Positions 1 to 9,455 of a stretch of 49,370 nucleotides of DNA are shown here, in pieces. Both the position numbers and the translations under genes were made by a program. The stretch comes from Edaphobacter aggregans DSM 19364. GTDB lineage: Bacteria > Acidobacteriota > Terriglobia > Terriglobales > Acidobacteriaceae. Numbering within the stretch: the stretch's first letter is position 1; each line of letters opens with the position of its first letter. Below the pieces are notes generated by a model that saw only the letters and a program-made list of their open reading frames with translations, searched no databases and had not been told where the DNA came from. Where the stretch lies: NCBI RefSeq assembly GCF_000745965.1, contig NZ_JQKI01000048.1, positions 1 to 49,370 on the forward strand. Reading direction: 5' to 3'.

Positions 1-437
1 ATCAGCAATGTCTGGCCTTTCACGAGCTCCAGATTGCGGAAGAGGCACGTCCATGCTGTCGCGTAAGACTCAGGAAGGGCTGCTAGTTCCTCCCAGGGAA
101 GGTCCGACTCAAGTTGCACCACACCGTTAACGTCGGCACGCGTGTACTCGGCATAGCTGCCATTGATGGTTCTTCCCAGACCGCCCATCAAAGCGGCAAC
201 CTTGCTACCGACGGAAAACTCGCCGCTGGGACACGACTTCACAATGCCGACACATTCAATGCCGCTGACCGGCGCTGCTTCGGCCCATTCTCCGCGACGC
301 ATGTGCATCTCGGCATGATTGATTCCAAATGCCTTGACCTGAATAACGACTTTGCCTGGTTCTGGTTCTGGTTCAGGAATCTCCTTGATGACCAGACTGT
401 CCAGACCTCCGAAGTGATCGAGTACGATGGCGCGCAT
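1..437 (-). CDS. zinc-type alcohol dehydrogenase / quinone oxidoreductase, partial
   Basis: This is the N-terminal half (about 145 residues) of a medium-chain NADP-dependent oxidoreductase; the reading frame stays open to the window edge, so the C-terminus is missing. The start MRAIVLDHFGG, the GINHAEMHMRRG segment (the GroES-like part) and GSYAEYTRADVNGVVQL are typical of quinone reductase/zinc-less ADH proteins, which reduce carbonyls or quinones with NADPH in the cytosol. A strong GGAAGGAG ribosome binding site lies just upstream of the ATG at 437. A low-complexity PEPEPEP run is visible near residue 22. It lies 29 bp downstream of the broken hydrolase on the same strand and was probably co-transcribed with it. 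Family is clear; substrate unknown. Confidence 0.85.
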   Translation of the reverse strand, partial: MRAIVLDHFGGLDSLVIKEIPEPEPEPGKVVIQVKAFGINHAEMHMRRGEWAEAAPVSGIECVGIVKSCPSGEFSVGSKVAALMGGLGRTINGSYAEYTRADVNGVVQLESDLPWEELAALPESYATAWTCLFRNLELVKGQTLL

Positions 438-466
438 AAATTTCTCCTTCCATATCCATATCTTGT

Positions 467-1161
467 CTAAGAAAGCGTCGCTTTAGCCACTTCAAGGATG
501 ATCTCTACAACCTTGTCTGGTGCGGTGAGCAACGGAGTGTGATCAACTGCGAAAGATCTCACAGTTGCCTTCATGCGTTCTGCCATGAAGTGCTGTGTAT
601 TGGGGTTAATCATTCGGTCCTCTTCTGCAACGAGGTACCACGTTGGCTTCGACTTCCAAGCCGGTGCAGGAGCCGGTTCTTGAATGCTCCTGACTGAGAT
701 CGGACGCTGCACGGCTTTAGACAACGCAATCTGCTCGTCAGTGGCGTTTTGGGCGAAGGCATTCGCGAACCCTTCGTCCGGCATCCAGATGAAGCCGTCC
801 GAATCCGGCGCAAGTTGCGGCGCCTTTGATGAATTTCATCTCTGTAAAAGACCTCAGCAACAGTCTCTCCCTCGTTTGGTGCCAACGCTGCGACATAAAC
901 CAAAGCCTTCACGCGCTCGTCGTTAGCCGTGGCAATGACCGCACCAGCGTAAGCATGCCCTGCAACGATCAGTGGCCCCTGAGTTCGTGCGGTCGTTCGT
1001 TTCAAAGCGGCTGCGTCATCGCTCAAAGATGTGAGAGGAATCGGAGCGGCAATCACATTCAAGCCGCGCTCCTCGAGGGCATGTACAACGGCCCTCCAAC
1101 TCGAACCGTCAGCCCACGCTCCGTGTACCACTACGATTGTCGCTTTCTCAGAAAAACTCAT
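467..1161 (-). pseudogene. alpha/beta hydrolase, single frameshift
   Basis: This is an alpha/beta hydrolase of the small esterase/haloperoxidase-like type, split by a frameshift. The N-terminal part (467-1161 numbering from 1161) has VVVHGAWADGSSW as oxyanion region and VAGHAYAGAV at the nucleophile elbow; here the usual Ser of GHSYGG is Ala, which would remove the nucleophile. The C-terminal part restarts in another frame near 784 with MPDEGFANAFAQNAT and carries the late catalytic region around VAEEDRMI and VDHTPLL. Inserting one base near 824-829 (within CATCAAAGG) restores a continuous protein that reads FYRDEIHPKAPQLAPDSDGF. The start at 1161 is chosen for an AAAGGA site; a TTG at 1185 and an ATG at 1170 are alternatives. 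The frameshift plus the Ala suggest a decayed gene, though a sequencing error cannot be excluded. Confidence 0.75.
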
Positions 1162-1220
1162 GATGTTCATCCTTTGGTAGTTCAACGTAATCCGCCTACA
1201 GGAATCAGATTATGTGACAC

Positions 1221-1249
1221 CTATAAACGGTGCATTAGCGGTGTTATAG
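1221..1249. promoter_or_regulatory. imperfect inverted repeat in the divergent intergenic region
   Basis: Arms CTATAA (1221-1226) and TTATAG (1244-1249) are separated by 17 bp that contain two GGTG copies. The site lies between the minus-strand hydrolase/dehydrogenase pair and the plus-strand ABATE/CGNR regulator gene, the usual place for an operator of a divergently encoded regulator. That it binds this regulator is inference. Confidence 0.35.
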
Positions 1250-1316
1250 TTATCAATGGCCGAACCTGCTGGAGAACTGGCTGCGCGCGCTCGCAGTTGT
1301 TTATAGGGAGGGGCTA

Positions 1317-1990
<674 letters not shown>

Positions 1991-2001
<11 letters not shown>

Positions 2002-2947
2002 CCTCCCGGGCCGTAGAGATCGAATCCCGGTCAGGCTTCACAGATCGATAGATGAAAGCGAGCCTTACTGACAGTGGGTAGTGGTCGGAAGCGGAAACCG
2101 AGTTGTGAATTCGCAGGCCTGCGGCTCGAATCGATCCGCGCGTGAATATCCAGTCGATAGCCCGGGCCCTGTCGAACAGTGAACGCGGAGGTGTCGTTCG
2201 GACAGTCTCCTTCGGTGCCGTACTGAGAAACTGTGCTTGCCTTAGCGCGTTGGCGGCCATACTTAGGGAAACCTCGAGATTTAGGTCGCCCGCAAGGAGT
2301 ATTGGTGTTATTGATTTGTAGCGCAGAGCATCGCTCAGGGTTTCATTGAGTTGGGAACAGCGCAAACCATCGTCGCCGCGGCTTTCAAGATGCAGGTTGT
2401 ACGTCACCAATGTCCGCCCACCGATGCTCACGTCGCAGACCAAGGCCATTCGTCCACCAATTCTCTCTTGAAACGGCTCAATATTCGGAAGGAACCATCG
2501 CGGACGCCAGAAGTTTGATTGGCGGCGGAATCGGAGGATGCGGGGATTTGACAAGGGCCACGGGGAGAGTGTGGCCTGCCCGTGAAAGGCCGGCGAAATC
2601 CGTGTGCCCTGAGTGAGTTCCTGGAACTCGCGTCCGAAGATATAGTTCAGCTGCAGCTTTCGCGAAATCTCTTGTGCAACGTCGATCTTGTGAGTTCGCC
2701 TTGCGTTGAAATCCACCTCCTGCAGGAGAATCAGATCTGCGTTCGTGCTAGCCAGGAAGTCTATGATGCCTCCCAACTGAAGCCCGCGATCGATGTTCCA
2801 GTCGACTACCAGGATTGGGCTCCCAGGTCTGAACAACCGGCCTGTGGGCGCAAAGCTGCCGACTTCGATCTCCTGGTTGGAACTCATATTCTCGCTAATG
2901 AATAATTGAATAGTCGAAACCCACGTGCTGACCTCAAGCTGGCCCAT
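1991..2947 (-). CDS. endonuclease/exonuclease/phosphatase (EEP) family protein
   Basis: This protein has the complete EEP-superfamily signature: VDWNIDRG (metal-binding Asn), LLQEVD (catalytic Glu), NLHLESRG, AGDLNLE (Asp/Asn pair), IDWIFTRG and the final SDHYPLSVRL (Asp-His). The superfamily cleaves phosphodiester or phosphomonoester bonds in nucleic acids, sphingolipids or inositol phosphates. It is the last gene of the receptor/nucleotidyltransferase/phosphatidyltransferase operon, 35 bp after the fusion gene, so a lipid- or headgroup-phosphate substrate is more attractive than DNA; that is inference. The catalytic fold begins near residue 45. An internal ATG at 2887 would give 298 residues and is equally plausible, since neither start has a strong ribosome site. 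No signal peptide is obvious. Confidence 0.85.
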
Positions 2948-2982
2948 CTTTGAAAATCAATACAACCGCACGGCCTGCACTT

Positions 2983-5388
2983 TCAGGCGGAAGTCTCAGA
3001 AACAGCAGAATTTCTTATCGGAGACCTACTGGCAAACGCAAAAGCGCAATAGGAGTAAAGGGAGATCAACCAAACTACATTCGAGCCAATTGCCGCCAAA
3101 AAGAAGACCACTTTCGTGAGGTTGAAGGCAGCGAAGAACAGGAGGGCATACGGCATGAAACAGCGCCGGATGACGAACTCGGTATATCGGCCGAAGTACA
3201 GAATTGGATTCGATCGCCGGCCTTCCGCCTTTGCCTGCCAGATACCCAGATACTGCTCGGGACGTCCCGAAGCGAGATAATGTCTCCCAAGTCCTGTTAC
3301 CAGGAAACTCATAACGGCTCCAAAAAGAAGCAGGATTCCCCAGGTAACATACATCCTCTCGTCCGAACTCCGTATCAATCCGATCGCCATCCCGGCAAAG
3401 ATAAGCAAGTAATACAGATAGTCGCAGACTGTCTCTAGCCAGCAACCAAAATCCGATTCCAGAAGCTTCAACCGAGCAACCTCTCCATCGCAGCCATCGA
3501 GAATGCTCGCCCAGAGTGACAGCACTGCACCAGCTAGCATGTTCCAATAACCACCGCACGCGAAGAATGCGCCGGAGGCAACGCCAACTCCAAGAGTAAA
3601 CACGCTGACCATATTCGGTGTGATCGGAAATTTTATGAGTTGGCGGCTGATCGGCACGGATATCCTGCGATTCATTCGTGCGAAAACCCCGTCCGTGGGC
3701 TTCACGAGCCAACGGTCCAACTTCGCTTCCGCGGCGGTGCGATCTTCCGGAGTGAGCACTCGCTGCCACAAACTCCCGTCTACCGGTTTGCACTCGGCAG
3801 AGTGAGTTGAAATCAGCCAGGCATGTAGTTGGTCAAGGCTGCAGATCTCCGGCGGGCAGTGCTCTGCGGCGTCCAACGCGATATCGGCGGAGAGCGCGTA
3901 AATGCCAATAGGCTGGTCGTTGCCAGTCATCGTCAAGGCGCCGCCACTGTTCTTACTCCACTCCCTAGCCTGCCTGAACAGTGCCGGATAATAAGTGGCA
4001 TTTCCCGCTACTAACATCATGTGATCGTCTCGGGATACGGATGCAATCTGCTTCAACAGTCGAGGCAGTGGCGTATTCGAACGTGCTTCGAGCCACCGTA
4101 CAGAGGAGGGAAGCCGCCCTGTGCCCACCAGTTCGGACTCCACATATGATCTCGCGGTTGGATTAACGCACACTATGATTCGATTTCCAACAGCCTTTTG
4201 TACTGAGAGGATGTCTCGGAGCAGGAGGGGAAGCGCGCCGATCTGCATAAGTGGTGATCCGCCTTCGCCTGCTTCACGAAAGGCATTGGCAAAGATGATG
4301 GATGTGAACCCCGGGCTGGCTTCCTGGCCGTCCATTCCGGATTTCGGGGTATTCGTAACGCCTCTGAACATGCTTTCGCCGGAGTTGGCATGGGCTCGTG
4401 ATTTGGATAACAGGAACAGGCAGAGGCCTCCAACAGCGGCCCAAAAGATTGCCCGCAGCCGTCTGGCGACTGCTACCGACAGCCCTACAGCGCCGGTGAG
4501 GCCGAGCATCTTTGCGATAAGCATATTTCCCCCCTCATAAGAGCCTACGTTCCCCGGATTGAAGGTCCCGACAGCATTCACCATCTTGGTAAAGACTTCA
4601 AATACAAGTCCGCCCAAAAGCCCAATTTTGACTCCCATCAGCCACAGAACCAGATACACCTCCAACACTGCCATGCCATGGCACGCCAAATTGAGAGCGA
4701 GGCTCGCCCAGAACAGGCCGGGCGTGTAGCGATGGAAATCGAAGACCTTTTTTTCGACAGAATGGATCAGCGGCAGTTTTGCTTCCACTCGGTGGCGCAG
4801 AAAGTACAATCGGCAAAATACCCGCGCGGACCGCGACACGAAGGGCCAGCGATTCAGCATTGCGAGCGCAATGGCAAAAAGTAGGCTGAACAATATCACG
4901 GTGAAGAGAACTGCGTACAAGCGCAGCGCATGAGTGAGCGGCATTGCGAGAACTGCGGCTACAGTCCCTACTAAGCTCACTATCGCGCCGGAGGCAATAA
5001 ACATTGCCCGATCGAGGGTAACGGATGATATACGACTGTCGATCGGAATATTAGGGTCAAGGGCAGAGACTCGCAGCCCTTCTCCGAAGATCAGCCCCAG
5101 GGCTCCGGCCTGTCCCGCGGCTTCTGACGCCAGGCGAAGCTGGAGCATCCGTGTAAATGAAGCCTGGCCTCTGGAACTTGTGAGAGTGAGTCGCCAGGCC
5201 CAGGTCTTCACAAGATGCGCCACTCCGCCTAAAGCTATGACCAGTACAAGTCGCCACCCTAGCGTGGAGATATTCTGCACGAGACTTCCCGGTCCAACTC
5301 GCCAGATCAAGCAGGCCAGAAGCGCTGTGCCGGAAACGGCCGCGGCGGCCCGAAAAGCCGTTTGCCTCATCGTCGCCGACTTAGACAT
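2983..5388 (-). CDS. flippase-like (LPG synthase TM) / CDP-alcohol phosphatidyltransferase fusion
   Basis: An 801-residue membrane protein with three parts. Residues about 10-340 are a multi-pass domain of the lysylphosphatidylglycerol synthase TM/UPF0104 flippase type (GNVGSYEGGNMLIAKMLGL is typical). Residues about 355-510 are soluble and resemble a decayed nucleotidyltransferase fold. Residues about 550-801 are a CDP-alcohol phosphotransferase with the signature DGCDGEVAR...FG...D, as in DIPP/inositol-phosphate transferases. The family joins a CDP-activated alcohol to another alcohol and releases CMP. The third Asp of the signature is Glu here (codon 3433-3435). The start at 5388 is chosen because its ATG overlaps the stop of the nucleotidyltransferase gene by 8 bp; an in-frame ATG at 5490 would overlap that gene by 110 bp. 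Synthesis and translocation of the same lipid by one polypeptide is inferred. Confidence 0.85.
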   Translation of the reverse strand: MSKSATMRQTAFRAAAAVSGTALLACLIWRVGPGSLVQNISTLGWRLVLVIALGGVAHLVKTWAWRLTLTSSRGQASFTRMLQLRLASEAAGQAGALGLIFGEGLRVSALDPNIPIDSRISSVTLDRAMFIASGAIVSLVGTVAAVLAMPLTHALRLYAVLFTVILFSLLFAIALAMLNRWPFVSRSARVFCRLYFLRHRVEAKLPLIHSVEKKVFDFHRYTPGLFWASLALNLACHGMAVLEVYLVLWLMGVKIGLLGGLVFEVFTKMVNAVGTFNPGNVGSYEGGNMLIAKMLGLTGAVGLSVAVARRLRAIFWAAVGGLCLFLLSKSRAHANSGESMFRGVTNTPKSGMDGQEASPGFTSIIFANAFREAGEGGSPLMQIGALPLLLRDILSVQKAVGNRIIVCVNPTARSYVESELVGTGRLPSSVRWLEARSNTPLPRLLKQIASVSRDDHMMLVAGNATYYPALFRQAREWSKNSGGALTMTGNDQPIGIYALSADIALDAAEHCPPEICSLDQLHAWLISTHSAECKPVDGSLWQRVLTPEDRTAAEAKLDRWLVKPTDGVFARMNRRISVPISRQLIKFPITPNMVSVFTLGVGVASGAFFACGGYWNMLAGAVLSLWASILDGCDGEVARLKLLESDFGCWLETVCDYLYYLLIFAGMAIGLIRSSDERMYVTWGILLLFGAVMSFLVTGLGRHYLASGRPEQYLGIWQAKAEGRRSNPILYFGRYTEFVIRRCFMPYALLFFAAFNLTKVVFFLAAIGSNVVWLISLYSYCAFAFASRSPIRNSAVSETSA

Positions 5389-6184
5389 TGGTGTAACTCT
5401 CTGCGTAAGCAGTTCGGCAGAAGTGTTGGTCAAAGATGCTCTCCGCGTAGGCCAGCGCTTCCGGCGTGTCGACATCCTGCCACGCGCCATCCTCGATGTC
5501 GAAGGCGCGTAACCTGCCTTCCCGTCCCAGCATGCGCATGCCGTCCGACAACGAGCAATTTCCCTCCTTCTTTACCGACTCGAGAACGTCGAAGAGGGCA
5601 GGGCTGCACAGGAACATGCCTGTATCGTAGGCGTCGTACTTGGCGATCTGTTTGCCGATGTCCACAATGGAATCGCCGTCGCGTCGTACCTTCGTCGCGT
5701 CGTCAAGATCAAAGATGCGATCCAGTTTATGATCGACGGCCAGAATCACTTCGCCGGGCGCGAGCGGTTTTTCAAGGAGCGCTTTGGCCGTTCTCGACTC
5801 GAAGATGTGATCGGCCATGAGCAGCAGGAATGTGTCGCGGATGTGGTTCCTAGCTTTCAGAACTGAAACGCCGTTGTCCTTGTGGTACTCAAGGTTTTCC
5901 ACCACATTTATCGAGACATCGCCAAGCTGGAGTTCGGTGAGCCACTCACGCATTGCGCCCGCACCATAGCCGACCACAATCACAAACCTGTCGATTCCGG
6001 CTTCCTTGGCTCCGAGGATTACATGTTCCAGCAATGACCTGCCGTGTAGCTGCACAAGAGGCTTGGGAGATCCTCCCGAAGCCTTGATGAGTCGGCTGCC
6101 GTTCCCTGCGGCCAAAATAAGACACTGATTGACTCGGGGCGTGCTGCGTCTAGCGGGAGGACGTAGGATTCCCATCTTTCTCAT
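5381..6184 (-). CDS. NTP-transferase (sugar- or polyol-phosphate nucleotidyltransferase)
   Basis: A 267-residue nucleotidyltransferase. The signature LILAAGNGSRL is followed by SPKPLVQLHGRSLLEH, the nucleotide- and sugar-phosphate-binding loop, and later by LLLMADHIFE with the metal-binding Asp. These features match the GT-A-like nucleotidyltransferase family that includes inositol-1-phosphate and phosphocholine cytidylyltransferases. Its place directly before a CDP-alcohol phosphotransferase suggests it makes the CDP-activated headgroup; in archaea and some bacteria these two activities (IPCT and DIPPS) are fused. The ATG overlaps the TGA of the preceding gene (ATGA), so translation is probably coupled. 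The first 18 residues are a basic leader before the fold. CTP use is inferred from context only. Confidence 0.85.
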   Translation of the reverse strand: MRKMGILRPPARRSTPRVNQCLILAAGNGSRLIKASGGSPKPLVQLHGRSLLEHVILGAKEAGIDRFVIVVGYGAGAMREWLTELQLGDVSINVVENLEYHKDNGVSVLKARNHIRDTFLLLMADHIFESRTAKALLEKPLAPGEVILAVDHKLDRIFDLDDATKVRRDGDSIVDIGKQIAKYDAYDTGMFLCSPALFDVLESVKKEGNCSLSDGMRMLGREGRLRAFDIEDGAWQDVDTPEALAYAESIFDQHFCRTAYAESYTNV

Positions 6185-6924
6185 TGCGTATGACCTCCTG
6201 CCGACACCGCACTCGCTGTTTCGGTCGCTTGCGATCGATTCGGTATGTAGTCGAAGTAGTGAATGGTGAGGCTCGTTGCACCGAAAATACGCACCTCGGT
6301 GACACTCTCGGTAGAAACCGGGAACCAGAATGGACCGCTCTTCTGGTAGGTATGGACGAAGTGCACGCTGCTGGTCCAGAAGGAAGGATTCTTTGCGGGC
6401 TTACCCTCAACCCTGGCCAGCGCGTAGTCCTGGGCATCGATCCAGATCTGGCCCTCGAACAGTCGCTCGTCGCGTCGTCTGGGAACAACGTCGATGACGT
6501 AGGCCATGCGATCGCCCAACAATGCGGTTTGCGCCATGTGGAATTTGTAGTTTTCGGGACTCAGGCGAGTCTTAAGGCGGATCTCCGGAGAGGATGCTTC
6601 TGACTCCGTCGCGAGCATCCTTTGCAGAACATGTTTTTGGGCCGCCTTCCAGCCCTCCTCGCTGACAACTTCAAAGTGTTTCGTTTCGTCCGCGTCGCCT
6701 TCCACGCGTACCACCATCTCAGCATGCTTGTTCATGCGATCGTTTTCGAGGACGTATCGCCGCATTCCGTGATATCCCGCAAGCTGTCCCTGCCGCTCGA
6801 CATTGTGTGCCAGCATTCTCGCCACAAGAGCGTCCGCGCTGGGAAGATCATCGCTCTCCGATATACCGAAGGCCGTGGCTGTGAACAGCAGAAGGAAGGT
6901 GCCGAAAATGAATCGATGTTTCAT
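6181..6924 (-). CDS. LolA-like outer-membrane lipoprotein-sorting family protein
   Basis: A 247-residue exported protein with a signal peptide (MKHRFIFGTFLLLFTATAFG). The mature part resembles the LolA/LolB-like half-barrel family: LLGDRMAYVIDVVPRR, then GQIWIDAQDYALARVEG and FWFPVSTESVTEVRIFG. Proteins of this fold carry lipids or lipoproteins across the periplasm. The ATG sits 2 bp after the stop of the TonB-dependent receptor and its TGA overlaps the start of the nucleotidyltransferase, so it is firmly within the operon. A role in shuttling the lipid made by the downstream enzymes is inference. The ATG at 6924 is preferred to the upstream alternative at 6966 because it begins the signal peptide and avoids overlap. 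Confidence 0.8.
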   Translation of the reverse strand: MKHRFIFGTFLLLFTATAFGISESDDLPSADALVARMLAHNVERQGQLAGYHGMRRYVLENDRMNKHAEMVVRVEGDADETKHFEVVSEEGWKAAQKHVLQRMLATESEASSPEIRLKTRLSPENYKFHMAQTALLGDRMAYVIDVVPRRRDERLFEGQIWIDAQDYALARVEGKPAKNPSFWTSSVHFVHTYQKSGPFWFPVSTESVTEVRIFGATSLTIHYFDYIPNRSQATETASAVSAGGHTQ

Positions 6925-6926
6925 AG

Positions 6927-9455
6927 TCAGAACTGGAACACCAGCTTGCCGCGATACTCTCGCCACGCATTGTTGAAGAAATCGCCGAAGAGAGTGCTCT
7001 CTTCCACGTTCTGCACGTCGCGTGGGTTGAAGTGGTTGAAGACGTTGAATACGCTGAAGCCGGCCCGCATATGGAGGTGCCTCTCACCTAGGTGCAACGA
7101 GACCGGCCGCAACACCTGAAGATCTAATGACGAAAACCACGGATAACGCCTGTTATTCGGCGGGCCGACATATTCACGAAATTCATTTTTGGCCGAATAT
7201 GGGAAGCCCGTGTGCAGGTCGTACACAGGAAGAAGCGACAGCTTCCATGGACCCTCGATATCACCCCAGGTCAAGAAACGATTCGGCACGTCGAAAGGCA
7301 ATCGCGCCCGGGCATCCGGCGGAATCACTGCCTGGGGATAGTTTCCGAAGAACAGAGAAGGATCGTTAAGGTTTCCGTAAGCTCGCGAGTGGACATACGA
7401 ACTATTCAAGGTGATACGCGAAAGCTTGTAGCGTCCCGCCACCTGGAGCTCCCGGTAAGAATCTCGTCCATAATTCGAGAGGGCAAGAATGCCTGAACTC
7501 CCATTGGAGGTGGGTGAGACCACGAAGACCTTGGAGGTGTTTCGCTGTTCATAGGCCACGCGGAGGGTAAGCGATTCCAGGACCTGCCTCTCGAGTGCAA
7601 TGCTCCACGAAGTGCTTTGTGGATTGCGAAGTCCACCAGTGATCTGATTTACATAGGAGATTGAGCTGGACGCCTGGCCGTTCGTGTCAAGCAAGGACAC
7701 TGTCCGATTCGGCAGTTCCTTAAAGATCGGAATTATCAGAGGCACGCGGTCGTAGAACATCCCCACACCGCCCTTGAGCAAGGTCCTACCGTCATTCGTC
7801 AGTGCAAGAAGAAAACCTGCGCGCGGAGCTACATTCGTGGATCCTGTTATCGTGTCGCTGTCGAAACGCATGCCGAGGTCGAACGTTATGCGTTGAGACA
7901 GTGCCCATCGATCAGACAGGAACCAGGAAGTCTCATTCTGAGAGATGTTGAACGAGGATGCATCCGTAAAATGGATGCGCTCTATGGGCGCACCCGATAC
8001 GCCGATAATTTCGACCGGCAAAAAAGCTTCGCGGCCATCGTAAGAGGCGTAGGCATAATTCAAGCCGGCTCTCATTTGATGTGTGCCCAGAAAATGCCGC
8101 GGAGAGAACTCGTAGCTCTCGTTCCCCTCCAAGCGGTATGTCCGGCGCCCCTGACGGTTGAAGAATCCACCATTTGTTGTATCGATCAGAAGTTGATAGG
8201 GGTCATCGCTTTGCGCGGTAACATCGGCATCGTAGCGTTTGTAACTCAACTGCGAAACGAGGGCGCTTTCGGGCCCGGTCACATACCGATGCTGACCGTA
8301 AATCTGATACCCACGTTGATGGAAATCAGCCGTGGCTGGCTGAGGTGTAAAAGTGTCCAGCCCCATGTACTTCAGCTTTTGGGGATAGACCACGAACGAC
8401 ACTGTCGCCGTTTGTCTGGAACTTAGATTCAGGTCGAACTGTGTATAGGAGTTGTAGCCCTGCAGCGTCGTGTCTCGTTGCAGCGGGGGAAGGCTGTTTA
8501 CCGGGGTGCGCACAAAGCGGTATTCCAAAGACTGCGTGAAGGCGATGCGGTTCTTGATCAGCGGACCGGTGAAGGTCATCCTTGGCGTGGCGGCTCCGAT
8601 GCCGATGATGTGCCCATCGCGGTTTCGCCACCGCGGAAGCACATTCTGAATGGAGAAGTGGTATTTCTCATAATTCCCCGTCTTTGTCTCGACGGATGAG
8701 ACCGCTCCCGTGAACTTTCCGTATTGCGGGTCATAAGGATTCGACATGACATGCACCGACGACACCACATCGATCGGCAGGTTGATGGCCGAAGAACCGG
8801 TTGCTGGATCTGTGACATTCGCGCCGTTGACGAGTGAGCCGCTCTGTGTACTGCTGGCGCCCTTTAGATTGATGTGTCCGTCAGGTCCGCGAACAACGCC
8901 GGGAACGAGGGGAAGGAGAGTATCGAACCGCTCATTCATATTGGGAGCGTCGCGAACTGTCTTCTCGTTGATGATCTCCATTGGAGCGGAGCTTTTGGCA
9001 TCCGTCTCGCTCGCATTTACTGTCACAGAGGTGTTGACCTGTGTTGGCCTCAAATGGAGGGGGACCTGAACCGCCTGATTGGCCTGGACGGCGATCGTCT
9101 GTATAGCCTCGAGACCAGCGGAGGAGGCTTCGATCGTGTAGGTTCCTGGAGGCAGCGCGACAAAGACGAACTTGCCATCTGCGTTTGTCACTGTTTTGAA
9201 CTGGACGGGGCCGTCGCTTGCCAGAACCTTAGTCCCGGACATATACGATTGATGACCTTCATCCCCCACAAATACGGTTCCTTCCAACCTTCCGGTCTGC
9301 TTGCCGTTGTCGTTAGCCAGCGCCTGAGGAGCGAACCCGCAAAAGACAAACATCAGGAAGATAGCCATCGGTGATCGCAACCATCGAAAACTCCACCATC
9401 GAGATACTCGGTGTATCGGCGGGTGGGCTTCGAGTCTCGTGGAAGTCGTGAGCAC
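6927..9455 (-). CDS. Oar-like TonB-dependent receptor
   Basis: An 842-residue outer-membrane protein. It has a signal peptide (to about residue 48, ending FCGFAPQALA), then a carboxypeptidase-regulatory-like beta-sandwich (about 55-140, NADGKFVFVALPPGTYTIEA), a plug-like region (about 155-260, LPLVPGVVRGPDGHINLKG) and a long beta-barrel ending in GKLVFQF, the aromatic C-terminus of outer-membrane porins. Such receptors are abundant in Acidobacteriota and import or display large ligands using TonB energy. This one leads a five-gene operon with lipid-headgroup enzymes, which is not the usual glycan-uptake setting. The start is a GTG preceded by AAAGGAAGAA. It is shorter than the 1000-1200 residues typical of the class. 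Ligand unknown. Confidence 0.88.
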   Translation of the reverse strand: MLTTSTRLEAHPPIHRVSRWWSFRWLRSPMAIFLMFVFCGFAPQALANDNGKQTGRLEGTVFVGDEGHQSYMSGTKVLASDGPVQFKTVTNADGKFVFVALPPGTYTIEASSAGLEAIQTIAVQANQAVQVPLHLRPTQVNTSVTVNASETDAKSSAPMEIINEKTVRDAPNMNERFDTLLPLVPGVVRGPDGHINLKGASSTQSGSLVNGANVTDPATGSSAINLPIDVVSSVHVMSNPYDPQYGKFTGAVSSVETKTGNYEKYHFSIQNVLPRWRNRDGHIIGIGAATPRMTFTGPLIKNRIAFTQSLEYRFVRTPVNSLPPLQRDTTLQGYNSYTQFDLNLSSRQTATVSFVVYPQKLKYMGLDTFTPQPATADFHQRGYQIYGQHRYVTGPESALVSQLSYKRYDADVTAQSDDPYQLLIDTTNGGFFNRQGRRTYRLEGNESYEFSPRHFLGTHQMRAGLNYAYASYDGREAFLPVEIIGVSGAPIERIHFTDASSFNISQNETSWFLSDRWALSQRITFDLGMRFDSDTITGSTNVAPRAGFLLALTNDGRTLLKGGVGMFYDRVPLIIPIFKELPNRTVSLLDTNGQASSSISYVNQITGGLRNPQSTSWSIALERQVLESLTLRVAYEQRNTSKVFVVSPTSNGSSGILALSNYGRDSYRELQVAGRYKLSRITLNSSYVHSRAYGNLNDPSLFFGNYPQAVIPPDARARLPFDVPNRFLTWGDIEGPWKLSLLPVYDLHTGFPYSAKNEFREYVGPPNNRRYPWFSSLDLQVLRPVSLHLGERHLHMRAGFSVFNVFNHFNPRDVQNVEESTLFGDFFNNAWREYRGKLVFQF

